From DASWHR01 sp036398095 (GTDB lineage: Bacteria > Actinomycetota > AC-67): a stretch of 32,000 nucleotides of DNA. The position numbers were made by a program, and so were the translations under genes. The stretch is taken from contig DASWHR010000119.1 of NCBI GenBank assembly GCA_036398095.1, positions 1 through 32,000 of the forward strand, written 5' to 3'. Below, piece by piece: positions 29,550-32,000 of this stretch. Position 1 is the stretch's first letter, and every line of letters starts with the position of its first letter. The notes under the pieces were generated by a model, which was given only the letters and a program-made list of their open reading frames with translations, did not search any database and was not told the origin of the DNA.

Positions 29550-30968
29550 ATGGGCGGTTTGACCGCGTACGGCGCCTACATTCCCTACAACCGGCTCGAG
29601 CGCAGCGCGATCGCGACATCGCTGGGGGGCGGCGGCGGAAAGGGCACGCGGGCCGTCGCGTCATACGACGAGGACACAACCTCGATGGGTGTCGAAGCGG
29701 CGCGCATCGCGCTCCGGGGATCGGCGTCGTCGCCGCAACGGTTGTTCTTCGCGACGGCGGCGCCCGCCTACATGGACAAGTCGAATGCAGCCACGATCCA
29801 CGCCGCGCTTGATCTTGACGAGTCGGTCCTGGCGGTGGACATGGGCGGGGCCGTGCGCTCCGGCGTCGGCGCGCTGCTGGCCGCGAGCGACGCGCCGGTC
29901 GCCGCGATGGCCGTGCTGTCCGATATCCGCACCGGCCGGCCGGGCAGCGGGGACGAGTCGAGTGGCGGCGACGCCGCGGCCGCTTTCGTCTTCGGTGGCG
30001 ACGCGTCGCCGATCGCCGAAGTGCTCGCCGTCTCGGCGGCGACCGCCGAGTTCTTGGATCGATGGCGTCTGCCGACGGATCGCGTCTCCCGGACATGGGA
30101 GGAGCGCTTCGGCGAGCATGTCTACGGACCGCTCGCCGACGCGGCCTTCGCCGACGCCTGCAAGCAGGCCGGCGTCACGCCCGAGCAGATCGATCACCTG
30201 ATCGTCGCCGGCGTGCACGCGCGCGCCGCGCGCTCGTTCGCGAAGTCCAGCGGTGTGCGGCCCGACGCGGCGGTCGCCGATCGGACGGACGCGGTCGGCA
30301 ACGCGGGGACCGCGCACGCGGGCGTCTTGCTCGCCGGCGTGCTGGACCGCGCCGAGCCGGGCCGCGTGATCGCCGTCGTCGTGCTGGCCGACGGCGCCTC
30401 GGTGCTGCTGCTGCGGACGACCGACGCGCTGCCGCAGCGGCGCGCGGCCGTGTCGGTGCAGGAGCAGATCGATGCCGGCAACGGTGGCTTGTCGTACGCG
30501 ACGTTCTTGTCGTGGCGAGGATTCCTTGATCGCGAGCCGCCGCGGCGGCCCGACCCCGAGGCCCCGGCCGCGCCGCCGTCGCTGCGCATGGAAGATTGGA
30601 AGTTCGCGTTCGTCGGCTCGCGGTGCGAGGCGTGCGGCGCGAAGCACATGCCGCCGAACCGCGTCTGCGTGAAGTGCGGCGAGACGGACCGCATGAGCCG
30701 CGAGCCGCTCGCCGACACCCGCGCGACGATCGCGACCTACACGATCGACCGGCTCGCCTACACACCCAGCCCGCCGCTGGTGATGGCCGTGATCGACTTC
30801 GACGGCGGAGGACGGTTCCGCTGCCAGATGACCGACGTCGATCCGGAATCGGTTGCGATCGGCGACCGGCTGCAGATGACGTTCCGAAAGTTCGTCACCG
30901 CCGGCGGAATCCACAACTATTTCTGGAAGGCGCGGCCGGCGCGCGGCGACGCCGCGGCGCACGGGTAG
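29550..30968 (+). CDS. Thiolase-fold (HMG-CoA synthase/KAS III-like) fused to DUF35 Zn-ribbon/OB domain
   Basis: The 472-residue protein has a thiolase-fold region (about 1-325) arranged like archaeal HMG-CoA synthase or KAS III (GAYIPYNRLE, MGVEAARIAL, VLAVDMGGAVRSGVGALLAA, GNAGTAHAGVLLAGVLD), and a DUF35 region with a zinc ribbon (Cys359, Cys362, Cys373, Cys376) and an OB fold to about 460. At the place where the active Cys is expected (GG-x-C-RSG) it has Val102; a His in GVHARAARSF is kept. Condensing activity is therefore doubtful. In archaea separate synthase, DUF35 and thiolase proteins form a channeling complex; here two are fused and a thiolase gene follows ten bases later. AGGAG precedes the start by seven bases. 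Confidence 0.85.
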   Translation: MGGLTAYGAYIPYNRLERSAIATSLGGGGGKGTRAVASYDEDTTSMGVEAARIALRGSASSPQRLFFATAAPAYMDKSNAATIHAALDLDESVLAVDMGGAVRSGVGALLAASDAPVAAMAVLSDIRTGRPGSGDESSGGDAAAAFVFGGDASPIAEVLAVSAATAEFLDRWRLPTDRVSRTWEERFGEHVYGPLADAAFADACKQAGVTPEQIDHLIVAGVHARAARSFAKSSGVRPDAAVADRTDAVGNAGTAHAGVLLAGVLDRAEPGRVIAVVVLADGASVLLLRTTDALPQRRAAVSVQEQIDAGNGGLSYATFLSWRGFLDREPPRRPDPEAPAAPPSLRMEDWKFAFVGSRCEACGAKHMPPNRVCVKCGETDRMSREPLADTRATIATYTIDRLAYTPSPPLVMAVIDFDGGGRFRCQMTDVDPESVAIGDRLQMTFRKFVTAGGIHNYFWKARPARGDAAAHG

Positions 30969-30977
30969 GAGGTCGTC

Positions 30978-32000
30978 ATGGCATCGAACGGGATTCGCGA
31001 TCGCGTCGCCGTCATCGGGATGGGATGCACCCAGTTCGGCGAGCGCTGGGACCGCTCCGCCGACGATCTGCTTATCGACGCCGCCAGGGATGCGGTCGAC
31101 TCGGCCGGCGTCGCCATGGACGACATCGACGCGTTCTGGCTCGGCACCTACACCTCGGGCATCAGCGGCCTGACCTTGTCGCGGCCGCTGAAGATCCCCT
31201 ACAAGCCGGTGACACGCGTCGAGAACATGTGCGCGACCGGATCCGAAGCGCTCCGCAATGCGTGCTACGCGGTCGCGTCGGGCGCGGTGGACGTGGCGAT
31301 GGCCATCGGCGTCGAAAAGCTCAAGGACTCGGGGTTTAGCGGCCTCACCGCGCCGCAGCCGCCGTCGGACGGGACCGGCCGCGGCGACGTGACTGCGCCG
31401 GCCACGTTCAGCCTGCTCGCGCCCGCGTACGCCAAGAAGTACGGCGTGGACCCTGACGAGTTGAAGGACGTCCTGACGCGGATCGCGTGGAAGAATCATG
31501 CGAACGGCGCGAAGAATCCACGCGCGCAGTTCCGCAAAGAGGTCGGCAAGGACACGATCGCGTGCGCGCCGCTGGTGGCGGGCCAGCTTGGCATCTTCGA
31601 CTGTTCGGGCGTGTCGGACGGGTCGGCCGCCGCGATCGTGGTGCGCGCCGAGGACGCGTCGCGCTACACCGATAAGCCCATCTACGTGAAGGGCTTGTCG
31701 TTCATCGCCGGCCCCGCGGCCGGGCTGATCGATCCCGACTACGACTTCACCACGTTTCCGGAAGTGGTGGCTGCCGCCGACGATGCGTACCGGCAAGCCG
31801 GCGTGACCGATCCGCGCCGCGAATTGGCGATGGCCGAGGTGCACGACTGCTTCACCCCGACCGAGCTGGTGCTGATGGAGGATCTCGGCTTCGCCGAGCG
31901 CGGTTTCGGCTGGAAGGAAGTCTTGGCCGGCACGTTTGATCTGGACGGAGAGCTGCCCGTCAATCCCGATGGGGGATTGAAAGCGTTCGGTCATCCGATC
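30978..32000 (+). CDS. SCP-x-type thiolase, 3' end outside window
   Basis: The frame starts at ATG 30978, six bases after GGAGG, and is open to the right edge (341 residues seen; about 390-400 expected). It has the thiolase layout: Cys85 in VENMCATGSEAL, then His289/Cys291 in VHDCFTPTEL and His339 in GGLKAFGHPI, all three catalytic positions of SCP-x-type thiolases. The family either cleaves 3-ketoacyl-CoA or condenses acetyl-CoA and often works with DUF35 proteins, which fits the fused DUF35 protein encoded just upstream. Substrate unknown; sterol, fatty-acid or isoprenoid routes are all possible. Confidence 0.93.
   Translation, partial: MASNGIRDRVAVIGMGCTQFGERWDRSADDLLIDAARDAVDSAGVAMDDIDAFWLGTYTSGISGLTLSRPLKIPYKPVTRVENMCATGSEALRNACYAVASGAVDVAMAIGVEKLKDSGFSGLTAPQPPSDGTGRGDVTAPATFSLLAPAYAKKYGVDPDELKDVLTRIAWKNHANGAKNPRAQFRKEVGKDTIACAPLVAGQLGIFDCSGVSDGSAAAIVVRAEDASRYTDKPIYVKGLSFIAGPAAGLIDPDYDFTTFPEVVAAADDAYRQAGVTDPRRELAMAEVHDCFTPTELVLMEDLGFAERGFGWKEVLAGTFDLDGELPVNPDGGLKAFGHPI

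Noticed and set aside
29661..31994. A 777-residue open frame on the minus strand
   Set aside because: It lies opposite the synthase/DUF35 and thiolase genes, is rich in Arg, His and Gly without any domain, and arises from third-position GC bias.

Overview
This window is high-GC bacterial chromosome (roughly two thirds G+C by eye), densely coded, with 33 supported protein genes and no rRNA, tRNA or CRISPR array that I could see. No taxonomic marker is present. Family content (an ECF sigma factor with a DUF5667-type partner, a class III cyclase fused to an alpha/beta hydrolase, an actinobacterial-type BC-BCCP acyl-CoA carboxylase subunit, a CGNR zinc-finger regulator, many starts without a Shine-Dalgarno) fits an uncultivated Actinomycetota or a neighbouring high-GC lineage such as Chloroflexota. 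This is inference. No stretch longer than about 250 bases lacks a gene.

Layout. 1-5.5 kb (minus strand): a partial lipoprotein, LemA, a membrane-anchored DUF3137-like protein, a secreted CAP-domain protein, a YchF-like protein with a broken P-loop, a biotin carboxylase/biotin carrier fusion, and a secreted poly-aspartate protein. 5.6-8.6 kb (plus): an ECF sigma factor overlapping its probable membrane anti-sigma partner, BirA, a VOC protein and a PPOX-fold protein. Two copies of one promoter-like motif, GTAAC-N17-CGATA, face outward between the sigma gene and the poly-aspartate gene. 8.6-10.1 kb (minus): a secreted phosphodiester glycosidase-like protein.

10.3-17 kb: a tightly packed minus-strand operon (alpha/beta hydrolase-cyclase fusion, SDR, HMG-CoA lyase, methylglutaconyl-CoA hydratase-like enzyme, acyl-CoA carboxyltransferase) diverges from an acyl-CoA dehydrogenase. 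With the BC-BCCP subunit and BirA nearby this reads as a leucine/branched-chain acyl-CoA breakdown module ending in acetyl-CoA and acetoacetate.

17-24 kb (minus): a 71-aa protein, an SLC41/MgtE-type cation transporter, a tandem PhoU-RCK_C cytosolic protein, a membrane protein resembling the N-terminal half of a metallophosphoesterase family, an O-antigen-ligase-like protein, an NHL beta-propeller and a small secreted protein, probably starting from a good sigma-70-type promoter near 24.0 kb. 24-27.9 kb: a CGNR regulator overlapping a HhH-GPD DNA glycosylase converges on a sulfite-oxidase-fold enzyme and a second acyl-CoA dehydrogenase; a 112-bp MITE-like element lies exactly between the convergent stops. 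28-32 kb (plus): a secreted beta-propeller, an acidic 120-aa protein, a thiolase-fold (HMG-CoA-synthase-like)/DUF35 fusion without the usual cysteine, and a truncated-by-window SCP-x-type thiolase.

The points most worth follow-up are the ECF promoter pair and its acidic protein partners, the P-loop-dead YchF relative, the synthase/DUF35/thiolase cluster, the transporter/PhoU-RCK operon, and the MITE.
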